A stretch of DNA of 64,000 nt from Leptobrachium leishanense (GCA_009667805.1 CM019069.1:59203422-59267421), one strand, 5' to 3'. Counted from the stretch's first letter, positions 10,260-21,030 are shown. The notes: generated from the sequence alone by a model not told the origin. Translations and numbers: made by a program.

Positions 10260-11440
10260 TCAGAATTTGGGGAACCATACAGTTGGGGCACAGGATTCTC
10301 CTCGCTCACGCTCGTCCCGCCCCATTGCACACAGTTTCCGCACTGTATCACACAGCTTATCAAGCATGCCTTGCTTCATAAAAGATGAGCATACAGCCGT
10401 ATGCCACTCTCCTCCAGAGGGAGGTTGCTCCGTACCAGTCTCCTGTGGGACTGGGAATCTGGTTGGCTTTCCCACAGGGCAACACACGTCCACCCCGGGC
10501 CCATCCTCCTGACCACTCAGCCTGCGCTCAGGGCCACCCGCAACCTCAGACACACGCGCCACAGACTGGCATACCACTGTTTCCTGCCCATCCAGGATGT
10601 TCTGCCTTCCACTCCTTTCACCTGGCACTGCCAACCTGGATGGTTCAGTCACTGGGTAACCCTCTTTCACCCTAGACCCGTCCTTCTGACCACCCAGCAT
10701 GCCCTCTGTGCCACGCAAAATCTCTAATCCACAGGGCACAGGCTGGCACACCGCAGTATCCTGCTCATCCCAGGCATTCCGGTTCACACACTTCACCCTC
10801 CGTCACCACTGACCCAGTTGGTTCTGCCACAAAGGAACCTACCGTGGTCCTTTGTTCTCCCTCCCAAATGCATGGCATCACAGACACACCTGAGACTGGT
10901 CTAGGCAGGCACACCACAGTATTCTGACATCCCCCCAGGTATTCTGATCTACACCATTCTCACGGGGCACTAGAGTCCTGGTTTGTTTATGTGCAAGCAG
11001 ACACGCAGTCATCCCTTGCCCTTGCTCCCAACCATATGGCATCACAGACACACCCGAGTCTAGTCTTGGTAGGAATACCACAGTATTCTGCCATCCTTCC
11101 CAGGCATTCTGATACACACCATCACACAGCAGAGACGGGCCTTGTGCCATACTCACCGCAGACTGCCAGCAGGTACCCACTTCTACCATGGGCACCGCGG
11201 CCTCCCCACACATGGGGTCCAGGGAACCAGCTGACTCAGCTGCAGGCGGGCATTCACTCACCCCCTGCCTTTCTTCCCAGTCACACTGCCCCCTCATGCT
11301 ACCACATAACACCTTGGGCACACCTGGCGCAGGCGCAGACTGACTCACTGCCATCCCCTGCCCTCCCATCCAGGAATCCTGTTGTGCACCCCCACACACA
11401 GCCCTCCCCAATGTAGAGCCCCTAGTGGGCCTGGGTAAAT
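10260..11440 (-). pseudogene. Gypsy spacer coding for degenerate 55-60-aa repeats
   Basis: Downstream of the protease, minus-strand frames (11567-10878 and 10796-10260) contain degenerate tandem repeats. Successive units read like QDTAVCQ...GGQKDG...PSRLAVP, then QETVVCQ...SGQEDG...PTRFPVP. Further upstream come WQNTVVF...GWEQGQG...TRTLVP units. The spacing is about 55-60 residues. Stops separate the blocks. I do not recognise this domain; it may be an expanded linker of this Gypsy lineage. The apparent plus-strand frames here are shadows. Confidence 0.5.
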
Positions 11441-11740
11441 CCCCAGCATCCCTTTCCAGTACATACTGTGACACCAATTTAACCAAATCCGTGCCCAGTA
11501 ACACATCTGTAGGAATATTTTCAGACACCCCCACCTCCTGCAGACCTCTCCCCGCTCCCCAGTCCAAATAAATCGTGCCATCGGCACCGCAGGACGTACC
11601 CCACCAAAACCTTTTACCGCTAGAGTCCTGCCAGGCTGACTAACCCTGGACGCACCAAAGTTACTTCAGCCGCCGTATCCCACAGATACCTGAGTTCCAA
11701 CAATGACTGCTTGCTGGTTTACGTTGGCACTGCCCTCCAA
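11440..11740 (-). pseudogene. Aspartyl protease remnant (Gypsy pro)
   Basis: On the minus strand a frame near 11690-11640 reads LWDTAAEVTLVRPGL, matching the retroviral-type protease active-site region. The third residue of the DTG/DSG triad is Ala here (DTA, codons 11671-11679). After a stop near 11612 a shifted frame reads YLDWGAGRGLQEV, then VLLGTDL, the usual C-terminal protease motif. It follows the gag zinc knuckle directly, as in Gypsy gag-pro. The altered active site and broken frame make it inactive. In a live element it would cleave the Gag-Pol polyprotein inside the particle. Confidence 0.72.
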
Positions 11741-11745
11741 TCTGG

Positions 11746-13043
11746 TCACAAACAGGACAAAGGGTGTCCTCCCCCAGCTGTGGATGCAGGTTTCTTCCTC
11801 TCTGGGCACGCTGCCAGGAGATGGTTGACACCGTTACAAATAAAACATCGCCGGCTCAACCTTCTCCCAGGAGAAGGAGGACTCGTTTCCCCCTCCCCAG
11901 CAGAGACTGGCACAGAGGGGGCGCCGCCGGCGTGATGTCGGGGGGTCGCAATGAGTTGGGCTTCCATCCAGACGATCCTTTGGGGAAACCTCTGCTCCGG
12001 TCCACGGACACTCTGTTGGCTGCATGGAAATCGGCCAGCTCGCCACCTTCCAAGGCCGTCTCAGGTTTGCGATCCAGAAGCCATTCCTGGATCTCATGTG
12101 GGCACAGCTGCACGAACTGCTCCTTGATTAACAGGTCTTCCAGGGCATCCAGGGTGTCAGTCTTCAGCCCCCTGACCCATTGACGGAATAGGGTGGTCAG
12201 GTGGCTCACGACTGCAGAATAGCTCTCCGCGGCCCGCTTCTGCAAGGACCTGAACCTCTTGCGATATACCTCTGGCGTGAGGTTGTACAGGGCCGCTTTA
12301 ATTGCCTCATAGTCCTGGTCGCTCTCAGCTGGTAATTCCGCAAAGGCTTCGAGCACTGGACCTTTTAGTCCAGGAGGGAGATTCCTGGCCCATTGCTCCT
12401 TGGGCAGCTGGTACTGTCGACAAGTCTTTTCAAAACTTTGCAGAAACACATCCAGGTCCCCATCTTTGTCCAGAGTGGGAAAGTTCTCGGCACGGGGTCT
12501 TGGCGTAGAGAGATCTGCAGCGCCCGCAGAGGCAGGAGATAATGGTGTTCTGCCTGCCTGTGCCAGAGCGAGCTGATGTGCCCGTTCAGCTTGCCGCTCT
12601 GCAGCTTCTCGGTCAGCTTGGCGCGCTGCAGCTTCTCGCTCAGCCTCAGCTCTGTGCTCCGCAGCTTCTCGTTCAGCTTGTCGCTCTGCCACTTCTCTCT
12701 CTTTCTCAACTCGCCGCTCCTCTCGCTCTTCGTACTGCAGGATTAGCTGGAACCACGTCTGCGAGTCCGCAGAGTCCACATGTTTTAAAACAGTCTGCAA
12801 GTAAACATCCAGGGCAGTATCACCCTTGGGCGAAGCACTTGACGCTGTCCTTTCCACTGGACTTGAGCTTCCTTCAGCTGGGTCAAGCATGGTACCATGC
12901 TCTGCTTCATCCTGGACTGCTTGCCTCGCCTCATAATCCTCGAGGGCTTGCAAAAGTTCATCTTTACGTTTGTCTTTCGTCAAAATACTTTTTTCTTTGC
13001 ACAGCTGTTCCAAAGCTTTCTTCGACGGTTGTCGATACGTCAT
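11746..13043 (-). pseudogene. Gypsy gag with one CCHC zinc knuckle, frameshifted
   Basis: The likely start is the ATG at 13041-13043, just inside the LTR and primer-site region. The order is a short basic N-terminus (MTYRQPSKK, KDKRKDELLQALEDYE), a Glu/Arg/Ala-rich coiled coil with AERQAER-type heptads (residues about 110-170), a SCAN/capsid-like region (LPPGLKGPVLEAFAELP, then RKRFR), and a zinc knuckle CFICNGVNHLLAAC at 11806-11847. The knuckle is in another frame, so at least one frameshift lies near 11880-11900. The family role is RNA packaging and particle assembly. Length (about 430 aa) fits vertebrate Gypsy gag. Overlapping plus-strand frames such as 12542-13108 are antisense artefacts of the repetitive coiled coil. 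Confidence 0.82.
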
Positions 13044-13207
13044 TCTCACTCCAGCCAAATAAAAGATACAAAAGAAAATCAAAGGAGGAGGGAAACTGCT
13101 GTTTGTAAATTCTAATAAATACACTGAGTTCTGCTCTGGAAATTGGAAAACCAATTTCTTTAGTATCCGGATTTATGTTGCTGCACAGATCCAAACACTA
13201 ACCTGAT

Positions 13208-13226
13208 ATCCCACCGCTAGCCACCA
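13208..13226 (-). promoter_or_regulatory. Primer-binding-site candidate of the Gypsy element
   Basis: Two bases inside the 5' LTR end, the minus strand reads TGGTGGCTAGCGGTGGGAT. A TGG start pairs with the CCA end of a tRNA, as required for minus-strand DNA priming. The exact tRNA is not identified here. Confidence 0.6.
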
Positions 13227-13228
13227 GT

Positions 13229-16037
13229 TGTCACGACAAGTAGACAACTACGCGCGCCGCAGCGAAAGACGCAGTGTTAAGCAACTCATTATCTGTCTAT
13301 CCTAGACCCAGATAATGACTACACGGACAACAATCCCCTGAGCGCTTACCTAGCCATTCCGGCAATGCCTCCTCATCGCAACAGGCACGTACAGCGTAAT
13401 GAAGTGGTCCCAGGATTGCAATGCCGTACCCATCTTCTCTCGACCTGGGGTAGCGACTACGTTTCCCACAATCCTTACGCCCACTTTCTTACTCTATTCG
13501 TTATGCTGCCACCAGTTATCCCGAACACTATGCGCGCCACAGCGAAGGACGCAGGGTTAAGCAATTCACTATCTATCTATCCTAGTCCCAAATAATGACT
13601 ACGCAGACAACAATCCCCCGCGCGCGCTTATCCAACCGTCCCCAGCCACCGCAACTCACAATTTAGTAGATAATTGAGCTTAAAACAAAAAAAACAATAA
13701 TCCAGTCCCTTCAGTTAGCGTGGAGCGAATATCAGTCAGAACACAGAACTTAATAAGTGGTATTTATTATGATAAAAAATCTCAGTGCATTTGTTACAGA
13801 AAAAATGGATATGATAAATCGTTTACACACAAACAGCAAGAAAATAAAACGAGCAAAACACAGAGCCTGTCAGTAAAAAAGGGGGACAAAACATTTTTTA
13901 GATACATAAACGAGAAAAGAAAAGTAAAACAAGGATTAGTTAGATTAAAAACAAAGGAAGGAAGGTATGTAGAAGAGGATAAAAGTCTCGCTGACTGCCT
14001 CAATGAATATTTTTGTTCAGTCTTTGCAGAAGAAAAGGAAGGAAAGGGACCTCAGTTAGGAGGAAACACTAAAGAGACATTTACATATGAGTTTACAGAG
14101 GAGGAGGTTCTACAGCAGCTGTCTAAAGTAAAGACAAATAAGTCAATGGGGCCTGATGGGATCCACCCTAAGTTATTAAAAGAGCTCAGTGGTGTAATAG
14201 CAAAAACATTAACAGATTTATTTAACCAATCCTTGTTAATGGGAGTTGTCCCAGAAGACTGGAAATTAGCAAATGTGCCCATTTACAAGAAGGGTAGTAG
14301 GGAGGAATCGGGGGAACTATAGACCAGTTAGTCTTACGTCAGTAGTGGGGAAATTAATGGAAACCATGTTAAAGGAAAGGATTGTTGAACATCTAAAAGC
14401 ACTTAGATTACATGATCAGAAACAACATGGGTTTACCTCAGGTAGATCATGCCAAACTAATCTTATTGATTTTTTTTGAATGGGTAACAAAAATAATACA
14501 TTGCTTATTTAGATTTCAGTAAGGCTTTTGATACTGTTCCGCTTAGAAGGCTTATCAATAAATTGCAATCTTTGAGCTTGGATTCCAATATTGTTGAATG
14601 GATTAGGCAGTGGCTGAGTGACAGGCAACAGAGGGTTGTGGTAAATGGAGTTTATTCGGCGCAAGGTCTTGTTACCAGTGGAGTACCTCAGGGGTCAGTA
14701 GTTGGACCCATTCTCTTTAATATTTTTATTAGTGATATTGCCGAAGGTATTAATGGTAAAGTATGTCTTTTTGCTGATGACACAAAGATTTGCAACAGGG
14801 TTGACGTTCCTGGAGGGAACAGCCAAATGACAAATGATTTAGGTAAACTAAAAAAATGAGCTGTGGCAATTGAGTTTTAATGTGGATAAGTGCAAGATAA
14901 TGCACCTGGGATGTAAAAACCCAAGGGCTGAATATAGAATATTTGATACAGTCCTAACCTAAACATCTGAGGAAAGGGATTTAGGGGTTATTATTTCATC
15001 TGAGGATCTAAGGGTAAGTAGTCAATGTAATAGAGCAGCAGGAAATGCTAGCAGAATCCTTGGTTGTGTAGGGAGAGGTATTAGCAGTAGGAAAAGGGAA
15101 GTGCTCATGCCACTGTACAGAGCACTGGTGAGAACTTGGAGTACTGTGTGCAGTACTGGAGACCGTATCTCCAGAAGGATATAGACATCTTAGAGAGAGT
15201 TCAGAGAAGGGCTACTAAAATGGAGTACGGCTTGAAGGAGAAAAGTTACCAGGAAAGGCTTAATGATCTTAACATGTACAGCTTGGAAAAAAGACGAGAC
15301 AGAGGAGATATGATAGAAACCTTTAAATACGTAAAGGGAATCCACAAGGTAGAGGAAGGGAGTATATTTAAAAGGAAACAAAGTAGCAAAACAAGAGGAC
15401 ATAGTCTTAAATTAGAGGGGCAAAGGTTTAAAAGTAACACCAGGAAGCATTATTTTACTGAGAGGGTGGTGGATACATGGAACAACCACATGGCGTGCTC
15501 CAGAATATATAAGGTCGCCTGGTCATTCAAAAAAAACATAAATGGTACAGCCCCCTGCACTACATGTCCCAGTATTCCCCTCTCCTTGGCACACTCAGTG
15601 CGCTTCTTCGTTAATTCTAATTGCCCAAAGATATCAATCATCTTCAAAGACCCCCTCTAGTGATCAAAGGATGTGATTACGTCTTTGAAAGGCATGGCCC
15701 CTTGCAGCTTGGTGCCGCGCCATCTTCAGCAAGGACTCCAAGGTGTGAATAGAGGACACAGGACCTTCCCTTTCACCAAATGGGTGATTTCCACCCTGAT
15801 CCTGTATCAAAGAAATTCCACTTCGCAGCCACCCGTTATATCCCTCCCAGGGGAAAAACAGAGAACCATTCTAATTACTTTCTAGCACCTACTCAAGGCA
15901 GCTGTGGAAACTGGGAACTTCCCAGATATGAATATGCCTATGTGGAGGAGATATGTATGTACAGGTATATAGATACATAGACACAGGTAGATACTTATAT
16001 ACATATCACAATAGATATACAGATCTAATCTGCCACA
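13229..16037 (-). repeat. 5' LTR of the Gypsy element, with CR1 fragment inside
   Basis: LTR sequence runs 13229-13867 and 15486-16037. It matches the left LTR closely, including the internal 280-bp duplication (repeat starts near 13250 and 13531). Between them stands a 1.6-kb CR1 fragment in place of 105 bp present in the other LTR (8502-8606). The two LTRs differ at scattered sites, so insertion is not very recent. Confidence 0.8.
13868..15485 (+). pseudogene. CR1-type LINE fragment: reverse transcriptase and C-terminus
   Basis: Plus-strand frames in order encode the linker before RT (FFRYINEKRKVKQGLVRLKT), RT motifs GPDGIHPKLLKEL, NYRPVSLTSVVGKLME, DFSKAFDTVP (motif A), GVPQGSVVGPILFNIFI (motif B) and FADDTKI (motif C). 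Then come LEYCVQYWRPYLQKDI-like and RRDRGDMIETFKY, a typical CR1 C-terminus. Frame breaks occur near 14310, 14470-14510, 14855 and 15130. Both ends are truncated, with no 3' tail and no target duplication. It replaces part of a Gypsy LTR. It is a dead copy. The family retrotransposes by target-primed reverse transcription with an APE endonuclease that is missing here. Confidence 0.88.
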
Positions 16038-16042
16038 CCGGA

Positions 16043-16789
16043 CATCCCAATTTCCCTACATGGCCAACTTCCAGACATCCATAATCCCAGCAGCTAACCC
16101 TAATACTAACACCTTAACCCTAGGTTTAGGGGGGTTAGGGCTAGGTTTAGGGGGTTAGGGTTAGGGCTAGATTTAGGAGGGTTAGGGCTAGATTTAGGAG
16201 GGTTAGGGCTAGATTTAGGGGGTTAGGGTTAGTGCTAGACTTAGGGGTGTTAGGGTTAGGTTTAGGGGTGTTAGTGTTAGGTTTAGGGGGTTAGGGTTAG
16301 GGCTAGATTTAGGGGGGTTAGGGTTAGGACTAGGTTTATGGGGGTTAGGGCTAGGTTTAGGGGTTAGGGTTAGATTTAGTGGGGTTAGGGCTAGATTTTA
16401 GGGGGGTTAGGGTTAGGGCTAGATTTAGGGGGGTTTGGGTTAGGGCTAGGTTTAGGGGGTTTGGGTTAGGGCTAGGTTTAGGGGGCTAGGGTTAGGGCTA
16501 GGGGGTATGGGCTAGGTTTAGGGGGGTTAGGGTTAGGGCTAGGTTTAGGAGGGTTAGGGCTAGGTTTAGGGGGGTTCAGGCTAGGTTTAGGGGGGTTAGG
16601 GAGTAAGGTTAGTGTTAGTGTTAGCCGCTGGGATTTTGGATGTCTGAAAGTTGGCTGTCAGGGAGTTGTCTGTGAAGGGAAGTTGGCCGTGTAGAGAAGT
16701 TGGCCGTCAGGGAGTTGTCTGTGTAGGGAAGATGGCCGTCGGGATTTTGGCATTAGGGAACCTGGTTGTAGGGATTTCGACCAAAACCC
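16043..16789. mobile_element. Minisatellite-core DNA element, copy A, remainder
   Basis: It continues the element begun at 1262. 16043-16080 completes the left arm. 16081-16620 is a degenerate telomere-like minisatellite built from GGGTTAGGGCTAGGTTTAG-type units, with at least 25 in tandem on the G-rich strand. 16621-16789 is the right arm with repeated gggaagttggccgt motifs, ending aatccctac-complement and ACCC. The terminal 45 bases are inverted repeats of the left arm. The TSD copy is 16790-16798. No ORF is present. Confidence 0.78.
16081..16620. repeat. Degenerate telomere-like minisatellite (GGGTTAG/GGGCTAG)
   Basis: Tandem units of about 18-25 bp combine ggttaggg, ggctagg and tttaggggg. 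They resemble vertebrate TTAGGG but are not perfect hexamers. The array is bounded by transposon arms, so it is an internal part of a mobile element rather than a chromosome end. The G-runs could form quadruplexes. Confidence 0.88.
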
Positions 16790-16965
16790 TTCCTACATAT
16801 TTATTTTCTGTTAATCTATATATTTGTTTTGTGTTAATATCTTGCATTTTACTACTTTGCATTTCTGTAACAACTCAATGTTCTTGAACCCAGGACATAC
16901 TTGAAAACAAGAGAAATCTCAATGTATCCTTCCTGGTAAAATCCTTTCTAAATAAATAAATGTAT
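16790..16965 (+). mobile_element. LINE A copy 1, part 3: 3' UTR and tail
   Basis: It matches the 3' UTR of the 62926-63125 copy: cctacatatttattttctg, then ggacatacttgaaaac, aatgtatccttcctggtaaa and an (aaat)n tail. It restores LINE A after the minisatellite-core element. The gagaaatctcaatgtatcc segment is shared with the SINEs at 54121, 55418 and 57672. Confidence 0.9.
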
Positions 16966-17158
16966 TTCCATCCAAAGTGCATTAATTTGTCACCAAGATC
17001 TTGTATTGATGTTGGGACAATCGAGCACTGCATAAAGTCTTCTCCAGCACATACCAAAGATTCACTGTGGGGTTAAGATCTGGACCCTGTGGTGGCCAAT
17101 CCATGTGTGAAAATGATGTCTGATGCTCTGGGGCTACAATCTTTGGTGTTGCGAACAC
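16966..17158 (-). pseudogene. Tc1-type transposase fragment (C-terminal catalytic end)
   Basis: On the minus strand the frame reads [13 protein letters not shown] then [10 protein letters not shown], then in a shifted frame [15 protein letters not shown]. The SPDLNPxENLW block holds the third catalytic acidic residue of Tc1/mariner transposases; here it reads [11 protein letters not shown]. Only about 60 residues remain. There are no terminal inverted repeats, so it is a relic next to the LINE tail. Confidence 0.8.
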
Positions 17159-17160
17159 TT

Positions 17161-17305
17161 GCTGGTACTGCAGTGACGATAAACATCTGCGTTTCTCTAA
17201 ACAGCCAGAGGAAAAGCTGAACCGTGAAGCATCTTATTTTACTCTTAGGATCTTATTTTTGAGAAACGCTGGCGTTTGTCAGTGCTGCAGTTTTGGAAAA
17301 CACCT
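17161..17305. repeat. Short inverted-repeat element
   Basis: Left arm actgcagtgacgataaac...gcgtttctc (about 17167-17195) pairs with right arm gagaaacgc...gtttgtcagtgctgcagt (about 17263-17296). The stem is about 30 bp with mismatches and the loop about 65 bp. It fits a miniature inverted-repeat transposon. No TSD was recognised. Confidence 0.6.
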
Positions 17306-17457
17306 TGTCTCTGAGGATAACCCCTATTTGTTTCTCCCTGTGAGCTATTTATCTGAGCTTTGTGGTTAACAGGCGAAAAAAGCTACAGATGCTTTTAATT
17401 CTTTTCACTACTTCTCCCAATATTTAGACACAAGTCTCCAAGCAGAAACTACCCGTT

Positions 17458-18311
17458 GATACTCGAGTATAGCACGACCCAAATGTAAAGCGATGGATAG
17501 AGATTTATTATGGAAATTAGAGAATACTCAAGACTCGAATATAACGCGAGAAGCAAAATTATTAAAGTATACTGTACCGGTAAACCATTAAAATCCTTTG
17601 AGGTTTTACTAACACAGTCAGACTACCCCTCAGGCCAGGGTGCTCTGCTCTAGAATGACCGTAGTTGTTGCTATAAATATGAAGCCACGGAGCAAGGTGA
17701 CCAACGCATTGAATCATTCACTGATAGCCAGAATGCCGGGAGGTGTCGTTTTCTGACCTCCGGCTGCAGCAGGCAGGCTCATCCACTGCGTCGTCTGCTG
17801 ATAGCCAGCCCCCCCAACGAGCTCCTGATTTCACTGTAGAGGCGCTGCACGATTCTCCTCGCATTCGGAAAGTGAGGTAGATCATGCAGCACTTCTGCAG
17901 TGACGTCAGGAAATGGCAAGAATGGGATGGGGCTTGCTATTGGCGGACAATGTGGTGGATGAGCCTGCCTTCTGGAGCCGGATGTCATAAAACTACACCT
18001 CCCGATGGGCTATGTGGAGCAAGGGTGCATGCTCGGTTTTAAGCCAACCTTGAATGATTGGCTTAAACCGAGTGTGCCCTCTGGCCATGATGGATCCCAC
18101 CTCTCCCGAATCCGGGAGTTCCTGAAGTTTTTGCAGGCATCAGGGAGCCCGCATTCACTTCAGGGAGACTACCGGAACTTCCAGGAGACTTGGGAATCCT
18201 GAGTTAGTCAAGTTTTTTTTACCCGCGATGCAGATGTCTCGATTATAACGCAACCCCTCCAATTTTAAGGTAAATTATTTTCACCAAAACCTATTGGTAT
18301 ACTCGAGTATC
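17458..18311. mobile_element. Non-autonomous DNA element with GATACTCGAGTATA ends
   Basis: Ends are gatactcgagtata (17458-17471) and tatactcgagtatc (18298-18311), a 14-bp terminal inverted repeat containing the palindrome CTCGAG. Inside, 17740-17825 (gccgggaggtgtcg through caggcaggctcatcca) pairs with 17930-18015 in inverse orientation. A second perfect hairpin lies at 18038-18068 (ttaagccaa with ttggcttaa). There is no coding sequence. The superfamily is unassigned; a Tc1/mariner-like origin is only a guess. Confidence 0.65.
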
Positions 18312-19435
18312 TATAGTTTTCACTTTTCACTCAGACACAAAGGGCAATTCCACAGGGTCTAATCAGGTTTCTTTTCATGCTCCATAGCTAACCCTCCCGA
18401 TTGGTTTAGTAATATGTCAGATGAATGAGGATCACGCAATACCAGGTATGCAAAAAGAGAACTTTCTCTAACGAGTAACCCATTACGCAGAAAAAACCCA
18501 GCACTCAAGACACAACCCAGTTAAGCAATGAAACCCCTTATCTGACAGGCCAATCCTCAGAATAGCCGGATCTGCACTGAATAGAGAATATAATACATAG
18601 AAGTACTGAACCCTCAAGGACAAGAGAAAGATTGCAGTACAAGTACTAAGCCAGAGGTCTGTACACAGAATCAGTATAATAAAAAAGCATCATTCAGGTA
18701 ATATAACAAGAAAAAAAGTTGTCATCAACGCTCATTTCTATAGCTCCATGTGAAACAAAACACAATCAGAGGTTTTGGTTTACTTGAATGGCCATTGAAG
18801 TGTAAACTCACCTGCCCAGTCAAGGCACCACTAGCAAGGTAAGTCCTACCTATTGAAACCAGAAGTTTCTCCTCTGAGCAACTGCACACTCTCTTGCTGC
18901 TTCTCAGCTAAGAGGCAAAATGGTGGGTTTCATTTATACACTCACCATGCACTTCCGCTATGGGATTAAAAACAAAAACATGGAAAAGGGTAGCAGCAAA
19001 AATAATCTGGCTGTGGTTACAGCAAAATATACATACATACATACATGAAAAAGCGGTGACACGTCCATGCCTACCTGGGCAGCTGCAACAACCGGGAGTA
19101 ACCAACCCAATTCATGTATAACATACATGTATATACAGGGAATATAAAGAAAAAACAAAGTCCAGATACCATAGCCAGGGTCGGTACACAGAATATATAT
19201 AAATCAAACAGAAACACAAGCAGAAACCAGAACCGAGAATACGTAGGTGCCACACCAAAGGATCACCGATACACAGGAACGTGCTGAGGGGTATACTGGA
19301 AACCACGACAGGTCCCAGAGCTCTTCAGTTGCTGCTATTTAACGGCCTCCTAGATCTATGACCAGGTGAAGAACTGCATCCTCTCTATCCAGGAGGCCTA
19401 ACTGTGGCACAAACAGGCACAGCAGACAATTCCAC
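18312..19435. other. Anonymous sequence
   Basis: No ORF, inverted repeat or known repeat tail was recognised in this 1.1-kb stretch. It has a short (ACAT)n run at 19029-19046. Confidence 0.5.
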
Positions 19436-19545
19436 TCAAGTGGACCAGGCAACATTTCGACTTTAAACCAATCTTTATCAAGCCTCAAGATTTGATAAGA
19501 GTCGAAATGTTGCCTGGTCCACTTGGTGGATTTAAGCTCTCTTTT
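19436..19545. repeat. Hairpin of about 28 bp arms with ribozyme-like loop
   Basis: The arm aagtggaccaggcaacattt followed by cgact (about 19452-19476) is inverted at about 19501-19525 (agtcgaaatgttgcctggtc onward), with a loop of about 25 nt. On either strand the order is TTGATAA, a short stem, then GTCGAAATGTTG. This resembles a decayed hammerhead core (CTGATGA...GAAA) as found in the PLE arms of this window. It may be a relic of a PLE end. The core is altered at conserved positions. Confidence 0.45.
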
Positions 19546-20860
19546 TGTATACCTGGTGTTGCGTGATCGTCATTCATCTATCCATTCTACGGTGAATGAG
19601 GGACCACTGGACCGTGCACCCAAGCATTGCCAGAATGCAGATTCCTATACTCTTTGCTGATCATGATGTAAGGACAGTCTGACTAAAGACAGATATTCAG
19701 CCCAACTAATTCTAGGAGGTGTAACTGCTATCATCGATCTCCCTTTGGAGTAGAATTCTCACATTTAAGAATTATTTGCAAGCTAGATGCTGCCTTGATA
19801 TTAAGTCGTGCGTATATGTACAGCATATAATAATTACAAATTGTTTTGCAAGAACCAGAGGCAGCATATTTATGCATTTTCTCTGCAATCACACAGATTG
19901 TCCATCACTCAATACTCCCTAAGCAATACTTTCTATACACCCATAGTTCATTAATTTAATGCACTTTTTCCAATATTTTTTTTCATACATCTGATCACCT
20001 TGAGTCACCCTTTCGTTTGTTCTAGTCTTACAATAACCCGCACCATGGTGAGCTGGACGATTGTAGATTAACATGTCATTTTTTTACAACATATTCATAA
20101 TAACATATCTGGCAAGAGACCTAGAAGTGAATTATAGATTCCATTTTTATGTTGCTGTCAACCCCTAATTTTCTAGCTTTTAAGATGTTTGTGTAATGGA
20201 CTATTGTGTGTCATAGATTTTTGTAAATGTCATTGTAATGGCATTTTCAGCTACCCATGCAATCGGCAGTTTTGCAAAAGAGATCAATCTACTTGTGGAC
20301 ACCAGAGCAACAAATATAATAGATCGCCTTCTGCTTGACATCTATGATGATCAGAATCCCCACCTCCCGGTGCAATCCTCACATAAGTATCCCCGTGTCT
20401 AACAACTCACATAGTCTATTCTTAACTTCTTCGGTTGAATTATTATTTAGTATTTATAGGTTTCTTGAGGTATTCTGCCAGCTTGCTGATTCTTCGTATA
20501 AAAGGGCAAAAAAGGTGATAAAATGGCACAAAACCAATATTGTTCTAAACAAATAAAAGACAAATGGCAAGTGTGTTGTTTATTACATTTAATTTACAGG
20601 TACACCTCTTTACATTTTTAAAAATAAAAAGCAGGTAAGTACATTGTGTAAATAATATAATTTTATTACGGTAATGAAAAATGCTTCAAGCATGCATTTG
20701 TAAAAGAAATATAAAATAATACAGTACGTATAGTTTTATAGTTGATAAATGGTATAAATGTGAATGGTATTGAAACTCACAAATAGGGAGTAGCTAAAGT
20801 GCTACTGTAGCTGTTAGCATCCAGGGTGGATCATTTGCTTTGTGAACATGGAAACCTAAT
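19546..20860. other. Anonymous AT-rich sequence
   Basis: No convincing gene or repeat ends were seen. The short open frame 20335-20556 resembles nothing known to me. Confidence 0.5.
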
Positions 20861-21030
20861 TAGAGGTGTACACGACTGAAAAATTTGTTTCATTTCGTTT
20901 TAAAATAATTTTGTTTCTCATTTCGGAGCTAATTTTGTTTCGTATTTTGTTTAGTTTAGTTTTGTATCGATTTGAAATTTGATATCGATTCAAAATTTGA
21001 TATATCAATGTGAATTTTGGATCACTAAAT
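20861..21030. mobile_element. Truncated hAT-like short element
   Basis: It begins tagaggtgtacacga and continues with repeated ttcgtttt and atttcg motifs, like the complete element at 27290-27732 (tagggatgtgc start, ttcg-rich body). The right end is not found. Confidence 0.5.

Larger units (their letters stand above)
1344..16037 (-). mobile_element. Gypsy-type LTR retroelement, RT-less, with nested insertions
   Basis: Two long direct repeats (1344-9159 and 13229-16037, each interrupted) flank an internal region with a minus-strand gag and a protease remnant. On the minus strand the LTRs begin TGTGGCAG and end CGTGACA. The flanks ctgga (1339-1343) and ccgga (16038-16042) look like a diverged 5-bp TSD within the minisatellite-core element, which reads cagga in copy B. 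A TGG-initial primer-binding-site candidate lies at 13208-13226. The internal region is about 4.07 kb and shows no RT, RNase H or integrase motif. The element is therefore an internally deleted or non-autonomous copy. PLE1 is inserted in the left LTR and a CR1 piece lies in the right LTR. Confidence 0.8.

Noticed and set aside
12542..13108. Plus-strand 188-aa Leu/Gln/Ala-rich protein
   Set aside because: It is the antisense of the gag coiled-coil repeats.
16081..16620. True telomere or interstitial telomere fusion point
   Set aside because: Units are degenerate with GGGCTAGG and TTTAGGGG variants, and the array lies between inverted transposon arms with a 9-bp TSD. A second copy has the same plan.
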